From positions 87,675-151,674 of the forward strand of contig CAVUTF010000024.1 in assembly GCA_963744305.1 (NCBI GenBank): DNA of 64,000 nucleotides. The letters are read 5' to 3'. Of the stretch, positions 1 to 8,916 are shown in pieces. The stretch's first letter is position 1, and every line of letters begins with the position of its first letter. Made by a program: the position numbers and the translations under genes. The notes beneath the pieces were generated by a model. The model worked only from the letters and a program-made list of their open reading frames with translations, was not told the origin of the DNA and searched no databases. The stretch is from FEN-1219 sp963744305. GTDB taxonomy: Bacteria; Pseudomonadota; Gammaproteobacteria; Steroidobacterales; Rariloculaceae.

Positions 1-256
1 GTCCGGCCCAGCGCAAGGTGCGGCCCGTCTGCGCCGCGAGCTGCTCGCTTGCATCTGCGCTTTGCGGGGCGGCAGCCGGCTCGCTCGGCGGCGCCGCGAC
101 CTGCGCGAGCGCGGCCGGAGCGCTCAAGCCGCCGACGGTGAGAGCGGCCGCTCCGCGGAAAAAGCTCCGCCGGTCGATTTGGCCGGGCGTACCGCGGTGT
201 TGCGGCGTGGGCGTTTGTTGCTCGGAATCTTGCGTCGGCTGGCGCTCGTCGGTCAT
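1..256 (-). CDS. Tat-exported protein, N-terminal part (runs off the window)
   Basis: The reverse strand opens with ATG at 256 and stays open to the window edge, 85 codons. The product has a twin-arginine signal: R-R-S-F-F-R-G at residues 29-35, a hydrophobic Ala/Leu/Gly stretch, and a likely A-L-A-Q cleavage site near residue 51. A Pro/Ala-rich linker follows. An AGGGG Shine-Dalgarno lies about nine bases before the start. The mature domain is outside the window, so the function cannot be named; export of a folded protein by the Tat route is inferred from the signal. It is transcribed divergently from the hydrolase at 343. Confidence 0.72.
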   Translation of the reverse strand, partial: MTDERQPTQDSEQQTPTPQHRGTPGQIDRRSFFRGAAALTVGGLSAPAALAQVAAPPSEPAAAPQSADASEQLAAQTGRTLRWAG

Positions 257-342
257 GCGGTCGTTCCCCTGAATTCCCCGGCTCTTGGTCCGGAACATTG
301 AGGCGAGCATCATGCCTGCGAAAGCAAGCTGAGGAAAACGAC

Positions 343-1341
343 ATGCTGCCGACGCGACGAGAGTTTCTGAAATCAACGGGCGCCGCAGGCCTCGCAACCG
401 CGCTGGTGGGTGGGGCGGTTCGATCGGCCGCCCAGGTCGCGGCCGATTCGAGCACGCGCACAGTGCAAACCGACGTCCTCGACATCGGCTACGAGGAGCA
501 CGGCAACCCGAACGGCACCGCGATCATCCTGCTGCATGGCTTCCCCTACGACGTGAGATCGTTCGACGGCGTCGTCGCGCCGCTCGTCGCTGCCGGACAT
601 CGAGTGCTCGTGCCCTGGCTCCGCGGCTACGGGCCGACGCGATTTCGCGATCCGTCCGCGCCGCGAATGGCGGAGCAGGCGGCGCTTGCTCAGGACCTGA
701 TCGACTTCGCCGACTTGCTCGGCATCCAGCGCTTCGCGCTCGCGGGTTTCGACTGGGGCAACCGCGCCGCCTGCATCGCGTCCATCCTCGAGCCGGAGCG
801 CGTCATCGGTCAGGTCTCGATCGGCGGGTACTCCGTGCAGAACACGCTCACGCGGGGCGGGACGATGCCGGCGAGGCAAGCGGCTCAGTTCTGGTACATG
901 TGGTACTTCAACACCGACCAAGGAGCTGCTGCGCTTCAAGCGAATCGTCACGACATCATCCGTTACCTGTGGGAGACGTGGTCGCCGCAGTGGCATTACA
1001 CCGACGAGGCTTACGCTCGTTCTGCCCCTTCGTTCGACAATCCGGATTTCGTCGACGTGGTCGTCCACTCCTACCGTCACCGGCTCATGAACGCGCCCGG
1101 CGACGAAAGACTCCTCGAGATCGAGCGACGGCTCGCCGAGCAGCCGACGATCGATGTCCCCGCGATCGTGCTGCGGCCCGGGGCCACGGGACTCGGCGGT
1201 CGGCCTGACGAGAATCCAGCTGGCGACCAGGAGAGGTTCACGAACCTCGTCGCGCGCCGCATCGTCGAAGGCGCCGGGCATGATCTGCCCGCGCATCGGC
1301 CGGATGCCGTGGCTCAGGCGTTGCTCGATTTGGTCGATTGA
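343..1341 (+). CDS. Tat-exported alpha/beta hydrolase, epoxide hydrolase/dehalogenase-like
   Basis: This 332-residue protein starts with a Tat signal (RREFLK at residues 5-10). I chose the ATG at 343 over the one at 298 because it begins the signal directly and follows AGGAAAA. The alpha/beta-hydrolase landmarks are the oxyanion motif HGFPYD at 65-70, a nucleophile elbow G-F-D-W-G at 135-139 with Asp137 as nucleophile, and a C-terminal GAGHD holding the catalytic His near 313. An Asp nucleophile followed by Trp is typical of epoxide hydrolases and haloalkane or haloacetate dehalogenases rather than serine esterases. The substrate is unknown. The Tat signal suggests a periplasmic enzyme. Confidence 0.88.
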   Translation: MLPTRREFLKSTGAAGLATALVGGAVRSAAQVAADSSTRTVQTDVLDIGYEEHGNPNGTAIILLHGFPYDVRSFDGVVAPLVAAGHRVLVPWLRGYGPTRFRDPSAPRMAEQAALAQDLIDFADLLGIQRFALAGFDWGNRAACIASILEPERVIGQVSIGGYSVQNTLTRGGTMPARQAAQFWYMWYFNTDQGAAALQANRHDIIRYLWETWSPQWHYTDEAYARSAPSFDNPDFVDVVVHSYRHRLMNAPGDERLLEIERRLAEQPTIDVPAIVLRPGATGLGGRPDENPAGDQERFTNLVARRIVEGAGHDLPAHRPDAVAQALLDLVD

Positions 1342-1374
1342 GCCGGCGTCGGGCGGGCGCCGCAACGGCTTTAC

Positions 1375-2928
1375 CTAGCGGCTACGCAGCCATTCGAGTC
1401 GGGATCGGGCGATCGAATTGTTCGGATTCTGTTCGAGGAACTTGCTGTAGATGTCGATCGCGGTTTCGTAGTTGCCGGCAAGGATATGGGCTTCCGCCAG
1501 CAGCGCTTGACCTCCGGAAGCCGGGTACCGTTCCATCATGAACTCGATCACGGGAATGGCTTCCTTGCCGAGCCCCCAGGTGAAGACCAAATGCGCATTA
1601 AGCCGCTGCAGGTTGTTCAGATTGAGCAAAGCATGGTTCGGCTCGACTGAGGCAACCGAACGCAGCTTACTGATCGCCTCGTCACCTCGGCCGGCGATGA
1701 CGGCGTCGACGAATTCCTCATAGGTCATGGATGCCGGTGCTGCCGGTCGATGCTCGATCGTCATTTTCCAGCCGGGGATGGATTCGTCGGGGACCCGCGC
1801 CAGAAACGCCAGGCTGTCGGCCCGGTTATCAGCATCTCGCGCGAGGAACGCCGCAAGAAAGTTGAACACGTATGGCTCAAACGCTCTTTGACCTTCGGAG
1901 CCGGTAGGCGTTTGCTGCGAATACGGCCCTGGCATGGGGCTGCGTCCGTCGATCAGACCGTCGATCGTGAAATCCGAGTGACCCATGATGGGGGTGAGGA
2001 GTAAGTAGCGGTCGGAGTACGTTGCTGCCTCGAAGAGCGATGGCGACTGAGACCCGGGCGGCGGTGTTGCCGCGATCGTTGGCGTGATGTGAAGCCACGG
2101 AACGCGCAGCGCTAGCGGATCGTAACCCGGCGAGCTCCTCGGAAGACCTGACGGATGCTCGTAGAGAATGCCCGAGCCCAGGCACACGAAAGCATCGACG
2201 TCGCGGTTGCGCATGGTCAGTAGCAGCCCCGCCATCCCGCCCATGTCGGTGCCGATGACTCCGAGCTTATCTTGACTGACAAACGACAATTGACGCGAAC
2301 GCGCAATGGCGAATTCGAGATCGCGAACCTCGTTCTCCAGGTCGAGTGCTTCGACCCTGGCCAGCGGCGAGTTTGTCCCGAGGAGCGGTGCCGTCGCGAC
2401 GACGAACCCGCGGCCCGCGAGATATTCGCCCCAAGCCGCCAAAGAAATCGCAGGCTCGATCAACCACCCCTGGCCGATCACGATCAGCGGAAACGGGCCA
2501 TCCAAGGGCGCGGCGTTCTCGACCGCAAGCACCGGTCGCTGCAACAACGCTTCAAAGCCGGCTGGGCCTAACGAACGTGCGAGAGGCCGACGCGAATACG
2601 CGAGTTTGTCGCGTAGGTTTCCGGCGATTTCGGCGGGCCAGATATCTTCGTCGGCGAGGGCAGCGTATCGACCAAAGCGCATCGGCTGCGCGGTTCCCTC
2701 GGCTGGATACCAGAGATAGGTTCGTACTGGCCGCGGGTGGGCCGTCGAGGCGACGCTGCCAGTAATAGCTCGTGAATGATCCACGTCTTCGAGCAGCCGG
2801 AAGCCGACAGAATAGGTACCTGGCTCGAGGCCAAACGCGTTGACCGCTGCGCGGTCTTGCTGTTGCGCGCGCGTCTCGCATGCGAGCAACAGAGCCAGCG
2901 CCAGTGCGGCATATCCAAGCGGTCGCAT
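1375..2928 (-). CDS. exported alpha/beta-hydrolase-fold protein with C-terminal TPR
   Basis: The start at 2928 is set by GAGGAG eight bases upstream; the frame is open further but without a better site. The 517-residue product has a signal peptide ending in LLLAC (Cys17, a possible lipobox) or at TRA-QQQ. The middle looks like a dienelactone-hydrolase or PAF-acetylhydrolase type fold, with the elbow read as G-T-D-M-G-G, so the expected Ser is Asp. An HSDFT segment may hold the catalytic His. The C-terminus has TPR-like helices (LLAEAHILAGNYETAIDIY) ending LEWLRSR. The role is unknown. It converges on the hydrolase gene ending at 1341. Confidence 0.82.
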   Translation of the reverse strand: MRPLGYAALALALLLACETRAQQQDRAAVNAFGLEPGTYSVGFRLLEDVDHSRAITGSVASTAHPRPVRTYLWYPAEGTAQPMRFGRYAALADEDIWPAEIAGNLRDKLAYSRRPLARSLGPAGFEALLQRPVLAVENAAPLDGPFPLIVIGQGWLIEPAISLAAWGEYLAGRGFVVATAPLLGTNSPLARVEALDLENEVRDLEFAIARSRQLSFVSQDKLGVIGTDMGGMAGLLLTMRNRDVDAFVCLGSGILYEHPSGLPRSSPGYDPLALRVPWLHITPTIAATPPPGSQSPSLFEAATYSDRYLLLTPIMGHSDFTIDGLIDGRSPMPGPYSQQTPTGSEGQRAFEPYVFNFLAAFLARDADNRADSLAFLARVPDESIPGWKMTIEHRPAAPASMTYEEFVDAVIAGRGDEAISKLRSVASVEPNHALLNLNNLQRLNAHLVFTWGLGKEAIPVIEFMMERYPASGGQALLAEAHILAGNYETAIDIYSKFLEQNPNNSIARSRLEWLRSR

Positions 2929-3145
2929 CGGGACAACTCCTCTCATGGTGGCGGGACGCGGATGTCCATGCGTGCTAAGAGCAACCGGCGTGCCAAAGGA
3001 GTGCCGAAGCCTAAGTCTGTGACTCAGCAAGGGTTATGACCTAGTGCCTGTGTGACTGGCGCGTCGGCCTGCCGTCCCGGAATCGGGCCTGTCTGTCGCG
3101 TGATCGAGACCAGGGCGGCAGGATTGACTTCGGTCGCGAGCGCCG

Positions 3146-3583
3146 CTATCGCGCCGGCTCGAACAACTCGATCGGATTGCCGTCGGGATCCTCGATCTGG
3201 ATTTGTCTTCCGCCGGGCCCGGTTTCCATGTCGTTCCGAAAACGGAGGCCCGACTGTTTCAGGGCCTCGACGAACGCGGGCAGACCGCTGACCCGAAGAA
3301 CGACACGGTTCCACCCGCCCGGTTCTTGCTGCTGCCCATTCGGCATCGGCCGAGATCCGGACGCTTGCGGCCCGCTGAGCAGAATGTGCGCATCACCGAG
3401 CGACACATTGGCGAACGCGGGAAGCTGCTGGTGTTCGAGCGTAAAGCCCAGATGCGTCGTGTAGAAGGCCACCGAGCGCGCAACATCCTTCACCTGATAT
3501 CGGACGCCGTGAACGCCCTGCACGAATGATTGCTCGCCGCGCTTCTCCTCAGCTTTTTTAGGCGTGTCAGTTGCTGTTGCCAT
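3146..3583 (-). CDS. VOC-family (glyoxalase-like) protein
   Basis: This single-domain vicinal-oxygen-chelate protein has 145 residues. A charged N-terminal tail is followed by VHGVRYQVKDVARSVAFYT, the first beta-alpha unit with its ligand-region His. It ends with IQIEDPDGNPIELFEPAR, the typical second-unit DPDGN-E motif. AAGGAG lies eight bases before the ATG. VOC proteins bind a divalent metal and cover lyases, dioxygenases and resistance proteins; nothing here fixes the substrate. It is cytoplasmic, with no signal peptide. Confidence 0.9.
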   Translation of the reverse strand: MATATDTPKKAEEKRGEQSFVQGVHGVRYQVKDVARSVAFYTTHLGFTLEHQQLPAFANVSLGDAHILLSGPQASGSRPMPNGQQQEPGGWNRVVLRVSGLPAFVEALKQSGLRFRNDMETGPGGRQIQIEDPDGNPIELFEPAR

Positions 3584-3989
3584 GGCTTGCTCTCCTTCAT
3601 CTTGCCCTTCGGTCGTACCTATTCAGCCGCGCATCTCGCGGACAAATGAGCGCCAGCCTCATCCACGCGGCGATGAGCCCGAACGCGGCTTGCGTGCCGG
3701 AACGGCGTGCGGCCGTGGCCGGTTCCAAGCCCAAGAGAGCGAGTCGTGCGCCTGTGCTACGCGAGAAGGAGACGGCGTGGTGCAAGATCTGAGCCAGAGC
3801 GCGGGTGCGACTGGCCGGCGGATGCCCTTTTGAGCCGGGCGCGCGTTTCAAATCGGAGAACTACGAGCGCAAAGCGTAAACACCGACCGAAGGCCGGAGA
3901 CGGCTCGCGCCGCCGAGCACCAGTCGCCAGTATCGGGTCGCGCAGCGCTTTGCTAGGCTCTGCTCCGGGGGAAAAGAGGAAGGCTCGCG
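3584..3989. other. non-coding stretch, no gene supported
   Basis: About 400 bases lie between the divergent VOC gene and the short reading frame at 3990. Open frames exist on both strands but they are Arg/Ala-rich, lack ribosome sites and match nothing I recognise. I see no repeat or terminator of note. Confidence 0.4.
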
Positions 3990-4163
3990 ATGCGTGGCTT
4001 CGTGGCGGATTTGCGGCGGCGCAATGTCGTTCGCGAGGCCGCGGCTTGCATCGCCGTCGCCGAGCTTCTCATGCAACTCATCGATAACCTCGCGCCGCTC
4101 ATTCGATGCTTCCGCGTCGGTCGGCAAGGTCGTTCTCTCGTGCGTGAGGCCAGGGTCGAATGA
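3990..4163 (+). pseudogene. short relic of a cyclase/TPR-protein N-terminal membrane anchor
   Basis: A 57-codon frame begins with ATG after GAGGAAGG. Its start, MRGFVADLRRRNVVREAAAC, then a hydrophobic helix ending near LIDNLAPL, matches the pattern 'F-x-E-L-x-R-R-N-V-x-R-x-A-x-A-Y' plus one helix. That pattern opens many gammaproteobacterial adenylate-cyclase/TPR proteins. The frame stops soon after the helix and no cyclase or TPR domain follows in any frame. It is probably a truncated remnant, though a small membrane protein cannot be excluded. Confidence 0.4.
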
Positions 4164-4206
4164 CAAGGCGAGAAATGCGAAAGCGGTGCGCCGAGGAGGA
4201 ACAGCT

Positions 4207-4928
4207 ATGAGGTTGATCCCTTTGATTGCGACGAGCCCTCGTCGTTGCGGTGCCCGCGGCGGCGCAGGACTGGATGACGCTGACCGTCACGGAGGACGGC
4301 TTCCGCGCGAACTACCCCGGCGAGCCCAAAGTCGAGAGCATCACCTACGACACCGAGTTCCACTTGGGCCTGCCGGGCCGCGTCTATCGCGCGGCCGACG
4401 CCCTCGGCCGCTACGCCACGACCGTCGTCGACTATCGCGACAGCCGAGCGGCTGCACAACGAACGCTCTGCGAAGTGCCTGGCTGCCAAAGGTGCGAACC
4501 AGCAGGACGGCGACACGTGCCAGAACGATTTCGTAATGGAGGTCGTCGGCGCGACGGACTATGCCGCCTCGCATTTCCTCAAGCGCGAAGGTGTGAAGGT
4601 CACACAGTACGGGACCTACTTCCTCGATCGCGTGACGGGGCGTCTGCTGCAACTCACGAATCCCGATCGGTCGCGCACTTACGTGGCCGTTCACCAGCAT
4701 GCGGGCCGCCTGTACATCCACGAGGCCACGGTGCCCGCCGGTATGCCGGAGCCCATCCTGTTCATGCAGTCGCTGGCGTGGGTCAACGACCAAGGTCAGG
4801 TGATCCGCTATCGGACGCTCTACACCGAAGGCTACGCCGACTGGATCTTCCCTCAGCCCGCGCCTCCGCCGCATACGCTGCGGGACCTCGACGTTTCGCG
4901 CGAGCAACCGCCCCGCCCCCCGCAATGA
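4207..4928 (+). CDS. exported protein of unknown function (two frameshifts as read)
   Basis: The ATG at 4207 follows GAGGAGG. The signal peptide starts MRLIPLIA, shifts frame near 4228, and continues ALVVAVPAAAQDW with cleavage after AAA. The mature part runs in the second frame (LTVTEDGFRANYPGEP) to about 4445, then in a third frame (ERLHNERSAKCLAAKG) to the TGA at 4926. Joined, this is about 240 residues of one coherent protein with a Pro-rich tail. I do not recognise the family. Two shifts inside otherwise continuous coding sense suggest base-calling errors. The next gene begins 12 bases on, so the two are probably co-transcribed. Confidence 0.65.
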
Positions 4929-4940
4929 AGGAGGTGGATG

Positions 4941-5333
4941 ATGTCCACTAGATTTTGCGCCGTCGCGTCATTGTCGATCCTCGGACTCGCCGTGCCCGCT
5001 CTGGCGCATCATTCGCACGCGAATTACGACATCACGAAGTGGGTTGAGCTCGAAGGCACCGTCAAGCAAGTCGTCTTGATCGCGCCGCACTCGATCCTTT
5101 ACCTCGACGTCAAGGACGACCACGGCGACACGGCGATCTGGGCGCTCGAAGCGACGGCGCCGGCGGGCATCTTGAACAACGGCGTCAAGCGCGAAGACGT
5201 GCGCGCCGGTGACATCGTCAAAGCCCGCTGCCATGTCCTCAGGGACGGCGCGAACGGCTGTCTGCTCGGGTTCATCACGCCGCTGCACGGCGACGCCGCG
5301 CGAGGCCATGGCGTCGAGCGGCAGTGGGATTGA
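4941..5333 (+). CDS. DUF6152-family exported protein
   Basis: The 130-residue product has a signal peptide ending VPALA-HHSH, followed by the family pattern of an AHHS-type mature N-terminus, 'V-E-L-E-G-T-V-K' and 'A-P-H-S'. These are hallmarks of the DUF6152 periplasmic proteins. A later region G-D-I-V-K-A-R-C is also typical. Two ATGs lie side by side at 4938 and 4941; the second is better spaced from AAGGAGGT. Function is unknown. In other genomes such genes often sit beside exported oxidases or uncharacterised secreted proteins, as here. Confidence 0.82.
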   Translation: MSTRFCAVASLSILGLAVPALAHHSHANYDITKWVELEGTVKQVVLIAPHSILYLDVKDDHGDTAIWALEATAPAGILNNGVKREDVRAGDIVKARCHVLRDGANGCLLGFITPLHGDAARGHGVERQWD

Positions 5334-5363
5334 ACGGCTGAGCTGAACGGCGCGACACAGGCG

Positions 5364-6176
5364 ATGAAGGTCGTCTTCGCGGCCGCTCTGGCGCTGGCTC
5401 TCGCGGGGCTTGCACACGCGCAACTCGGCGAACGCAACCAGATGGGTGTTCGGATGGGCCATGTCCATCTGTTGGTTCGCGACCTCGCCGCTCAGAAGCA
5501 TTTTTGGACATCCGTCATGGGCGGAACATTAGTGCGCAACGGTCCTCTCGAGCTCATCGAGTTCCCCGGTACCTACGTCATTCTGGAGACTGCGGAGGAC
5601 CCACCCCCGCCGGCGGGTAGCATCGTCGATCACTTCGGATTCATCGTGAAGGACATGCCGGCGGCGCTCGCCAGATGGAAGGCTGCAGGCGTGGAGACCG
5701 AGCCAACCGAGAATCCCAACGAGGTTTACGTTTTGGCTCCCGACGGAATTCGCGTAGAGGTGTACGGCGAACCGGCTGTGCCGACGCCGATCAGCATGAA
5801 TCACGTCCACTTCTTAACGCACGACATTCCGGGGATCAAAGCCTGGTACGTGCGGGCCCTCGGCGCAAACCCCGGTCGCCGGCCCTGCGTAGCCTGCATC
5901 TCGCGACCGCGAATGATCGAAGCTGCGGACATGCCGGGAGTGAATCTGTCGTTCTCGTCCAGCGAAACGCAGCGGCTCTCGACGCGCGGGCGCGCGATCG
6001 ACCACATCGGGTTCGATGTGGAGGATCTGGAAGCCGTCGTCGCCATGCTCGCGGCGCGAGGGATCTCGCTCGAAGGGCCCGCGCAGCAGCTGCCGGGCAC
6101 CACCGTCAAGACAGTTTTTCTGACCGATCCAGAGGGTACGCGGATCGAGCTGACCGAAGGCCTCGTCCCTCCATAG
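5364..6176 (+). CDS. exported two-domain VOC (glyoxalase-like) protein
   Basis: The 270-residue product has a signal peptide (MKVVFAAALALALAGLAHAQ). Two VOC modules follow. The first has MGHVHLLVRDLAAQKHFWTS and VDHFGFIVKD, closing with APDGIRVEVYGE. The second has MNHVHFLTHDIPGIKAWYV and IDHIGFDVED, closing with DPEGTRIELTEG. The paired His...Glu positions are those of metal-binding VOC enzymes. It lies 30 bases after the DUF6152 gene on the same strand, so an operon is likely. An exported VOC protein is less usual than a cytoplasmic one; the substrate is unknown. Confidence 0.85.
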   Translation: MKVVFAAALALALAGLAHAQLGERNQMGVRMGHVHLLVRDLAAQKHFWTSVMGGTLVRNGPLELIEFPGTYVILETAEDPPPPAGSIVDHFGFIVKDMPAALARWKAAGVETEPTENPNEVYVLAPDGIRVEVYGEPAVPTPISMNHVHFLTHDIPGIKAWYVRALGANPGRRPCVACISRPRMIEAADMPGVNLSFSSSETQRLSTRGRAIDHIGFDVEDLEAVVAMLAARGISLEGPAQQLPGTTVKTVFLTDPEGTRIELTEGLVPP

Positions 6177-6234
6177 GTCTGCGTTCACCGAGGAACCGGC
6201 GCCCCGGACACTGCGGTCCGCTGACGGGCACGCG

Positions 6235-6952
6235 CTATTTGAGCTCGGCCTCGACGATCTCGATGCGGGTCGTGCCGCCGTTGTGTACAGCGCGAGTGAC
6301 GCCGGCGTCCTGCCAGTAAAACTCGCCGCTGCGCAGCAGACATTGCACGATCGGGCCGATCTGGCACGCGCTCGACGAGCTCGCCGCCCTCGATGACGAC
6401 GCGAATCCCAGGCGCAGACTGGGTGATCGCCGGGGCATGCTCGCCGGGCTCAAGCACGAGACGCCAGATGCGCACACGCTCGTTGTCGAGCACTTGGGTG
6501 TATCCCGGTGTGCCGCCGCGCGCGGCAGGTGTAAATGCGCCCGCGGTCGGTTTCAGGAGCTCGATGACGATGTTGTGAAACGGCGTGCTGCCGGTGACGG
6601 TCACGGTGTGTGTGTTCGCTTCACGGCTATAGAACGAGAAATTCACGGAGCCTCGCGGCCGCGCCGGTGTAACGGTTTCCGCCGCGCCGAGCACTTGGCC
6701 CTTGCGCTCGGCATCGGCGATGAGCACGCCGACGGTGTCGAGCGAGTGGCGATGGTAGCCGGAGGTGCGCTGCGGCGGAATCACGACGTTCAGCACCGCG
6801 ACATAGTCGTTGCTGAAGACCGGCACGTGGTACGGTGCCTGCTCTACGGGCACGACGGTCTGCGGCGCAGCGTCCGGAGCGAATGCGAAGGCGGCGAAAG
6901 CGAGTGCGACGACAGGAGCGGCCCTTGCGCCTCGGGCGGTAACGGGCGTCAC
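6235..6952 (-). CDS. exported cupin-domain protein (frameshift as read)
   Basis: GTG at 6952 follows AGAGG and opens a signal-like segment ending AFAPDAAPQ. The cupin core shows GYHRHSLDTVGVLI, a metal-ligand His pair, and a second half (VLEPGEHAPAITQ). The frame shifts near 6370 from 'ELVERV' to 'CQIGPIVQCLLRSGEFYWQ', then runs to the stop at 6235 with HNGGTTRIEIVEAELK. The last strand with its His is only complete if the shift is repaired. The family includes small periplasmic sensor or binding cupins; no ligand can be assigned. Confidence 0.7.
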
Positions 6953-7088
6953 GATAGAAGACCTCTGCAAGTGCTTCCCCACCTCGTATATTCCACTCGG
7001 AGTCGGTCGCGATGCAATGCAGGACGCGGCGTTAGATGCCGACCTCCTCACTTCTCGAACAACAAAGAATTCGCGTGACATTGGCCGC

Positions 7089-7298
7089 ATGAAGAAGAAG
7101 GCGATTCCACCTCCCCCGCCCCGCTTGCTCGAGCTTCTTGCGACTCGTCGACCGTTGGTGGCCCCACTCGTACTGGCGTTGCGCGAAATGGTGCTTCGTG
7201 AAGCGCCCAAACGGCCTCGTTCTTATTCTTGTCGCCGGCGCGCCGCGAAGTATCGCGGGCGAGTGCCCGCGACGCAACTCCACGAATGCGCATCGTGA
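7089..7298 (+). pseudogene. truncated DUF1801-like fragment
   Basis: The frame begins MKKKAIPPPPPRLLELLATR and continues VAPLVLALREMVLREAPK. This resembles the first helices of small DUF1801 (YdhG/CyaY-like) proteins, where 'LALREVVLEEAP' is followed by an aromatic-rich beta sheet. That second half is missing: the frame becomes Arg-rich and runs into the exonuclease gene, whose start it overlaps. It could be a remnant or a frameshifted gene replaced by the neighbouring start. Confidence 0.35.
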
Positions 7299-8053
7299 GC
7301 TGGAACGTGAACGGGCTTCGCGCGTGCGCGAAGGATGCGTTCCCGCGGTTTCTCCGCGAATCGGCAGCAGATGTCATCGGCGTGCAGGAAGTGCGCGCGT
7401 TGCCCGAGCAACTCGATGCCGCGACGCGCGCGCCGATGGGTTGGTATGCGTGCTTCGCGCCCGGGGGGCCGGGCTACAGCGGCGTGGCGATCTACTCGCG
7501 GGCGAAGCCCGACGAGGTCGAGATCGGGCTCGGCGAACGGCGTTTCGATGTGGAAGGCCGGCTCATCGCCGTCCGGTTCGGTCGAACGGTCGTCGTTAAC
7601 GGCTATTTCCCGAAAGGCAGCGGCAGCAAACGCGACAACAGTCGCGTGCCATACAAGCTCGACTTCTACAGGGCGGTATTCAAGCGTGTGCAGCATTTAC
7701 GGCGTCGTGGCGCCGTATTCATGATCGGCGACTTCAATACCGCACACGAGGCCGTCGACTTGGCGCGGCCAAAGGAGAACGTGAAGAACAGCGGTTTCTT
7801 ACCGGAGGAGCGCGCGGAGCTTACACGCTGGATCGACGCCGGTTGGGTGGACACTTTCCGCGCGCGGCATCCGGGCGAGAATGGCCACTACACGTGGTGG
7901 CGGCAGTGGGGCGGCGCGCGGGAGCGCAATGTCGGCTGGCGGATCGACTATGTATTCGCCTCGCCGAGCGCAGCTAAGCGGGTGACCGATGCGTTCATCT
8001 GGCCCGAGGTGCGCGGCTCGGATCACGCCCCCGTCGGCGTGGACGTCGTGTGA
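7286..8053 (+). CDS. xthA: exodeoxyribonuclease III
   Basis: This 255-residue AP endonuclease/3'-5' exonuclease belongs to the ExoIII branch of the EEP fold. Motifs in order: NVNGLRA, QEVRALPEQ (metal Glu), GYFPKGSGSKRDNSR, GDFNTAHEAVDLARPKEN (Asp/Asn pair), WRIDYVF and SDHAPVGVDV (catalytic Asp-His). It acts in base-excision repair by cleaving 5' of abasic sites and trimming 3' blocks in duplex DNA. I start at ATG 7286 because MRIVSWNVNG is the conserved N-terminus. The length is normal and all catalytic residues are visible. Confidence 0.95.
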   Translation: MRIVSWNVNGLRACAKDAFPRFLRESAADVIGVQEVRALPEQLDAATRAPMGWYACFAPGGPGYSGVAIYSRAKPDEVEIGLGERRFDVEGRLIAVRFGRTVVVNGYFPKGSGSKRDNSRVPYKLDFYRAVFKRVQHLRRRGAVFMIGDFNTAHEAVDLARPKENVKNSGFLPEERAELTRWIDAGWVDTFRARHPGENGHYTWWRQWGGARERNVGWRIDYVFASPSAAKRVTDAFIWPEVRGSDHAPVGVDVV

Positions 8054-8093
8054 GCGCCGAGCGCCATAGCGTTCCCGGAAGCTCGGGTCGTCA

Positions 8094-8351
8094 TCACTCC
8101 TCGCCCGGCTCCTTCCCCGGCAGACGCAGCTTGGTGTCGAAGTCGAACCCGAAGAAATCGGATAGCTGAGGCTTGGCGGGACCCTTCAAGCCAAAGAATG
8201 CCGCCGATTCCTTCGCCTTCAGATTCATGCCGAGACTCTGCGCCGCTTCGACGAGCTCTTCATCGGACACGTCGATGAGCTCGCGCTCCAGTCCTTCCAA
8301 GATCCGATCGAGCGTAGCGATTGGCGCAGTGGTCCTAGCGAGTCGACGCAT
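8094..8351 (-). CDS. small acidic protein, translationally coupled to the sigma factor
   Basis: This 85-residue product begins MRRLARTTAPIATLDRILEG and is rich in Glu/Asp/Leu helices (ELIDVSDEELVEAAQSLGM). It ends with an aromatic stretch (SDFFGFDFDTKLRLPG). AAGGA lies seven bases before the ATG, inside the end of the upstream sigma-factor gene, which overlaps it by 17 bases. I do not recognise the family. The overlap suggests the two products work together, perhaps as a sigma factor and a small modulator, but that is inference. Confidence 0.6.
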   Translation of the reverse strand: MRRLARTTAPIATLDRILEGLERELIDVSDEELVEAAQSLGMNLKAKESAAFFGLKGPAKPQLSDFFGFDFDTKLRLPGKEPGEE

Positions 8352-8916
8352 GTGTGAGTCCTTCCCGCAGTAACGTGCGGCGTATTCGTTTTCGTGCGGA
8401 GTCGTAGTCCTCTTTGGAGAGGCGCACGCCGCTGCGGATCTGTTCGGCCGAGAGCCCCTTGCCGATGCCGGCGATAATCTGCAGCGCGATGGGATCCTCG
8501 GCAAACAACCGCTCGATGAGCTTGAGCTCCTGCCGCGCGTTCAACACACGCTCAGGGTCCGATGAGGCATCGCAGAGATCGACTTCGCGCGAGTGATCAC
8601 TCGTGTGGTCGATGAGCAACGTCGGCGCGACACCGGACTCACGGCGCGCGCGCCGCCAGTGCGCGCTCCGCAAGCTCCGCATTACGCCAGCGAGGAATGC
8701 CACCATCGTGACGCCGTCGGACGCCTGGCGCGTGCCGACGATCGCGCGCGTCATCGCTTCCTGGAGCAGGTCGTCCCAGTCGACGTCGGGCGGCAGACCT
8801 CGCGCATGAAGGCGCGCGATCGCCTTCAGCCGCAGGAAATCCATCTCTGTGATCAGGCCAAGCGCGACCGCCGTTTGGGCGGGGCTCAGGACCTTCGTGT
8901 CGACCAGCGGTTTCAT
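8335..8916 (-). CDS. sigma-70-family (ECF-like) RNA polymerase sigma factor
   Basis: From MKPLVDTKVLSP the product has 194 residues. Region 2 is visible as PDVDWDDLLQEAMTRAIVGT followed by FLAGVMRSLRSAHWRRARRE, the core- and -10-binding helices. Region 4 is the helix-turn-helix ALQIIAGIGKGLSAEQIRSG ... SARKRIRRTLLREGL. The frame is open upstream to 9126, but only this Met gives a family-like N-terminus; the nearest AGGAGG lies about 18 bases before it, so the start is uncertain. No anti-sigma gene is recognisable next to it. Confidence 0.78.
   Translation of the reverse strand: MKPLVDTKVLSPAQTAVALGLITEMDFLRLKAIARLHARGLPPDVDWDDLLQEAMTRAIVGTRQASDGVTMVAFLAGVMRSLRSAHWRRARRESGVAPTLLIDHTSDHSREVDLCDASSDPERVLNARQELKLIERLFAEDPIALQIIAGIGKGLSAEQIRSGVRLSKEDYDSARKRIRRTLLREGLTHASTR

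Noticed and set aside
373..1365. Long minus-strand frame opposite the first hydrolase
   Set aside because: Antisense shadow of a GC-rich gene with clear motifs on the plus strand.
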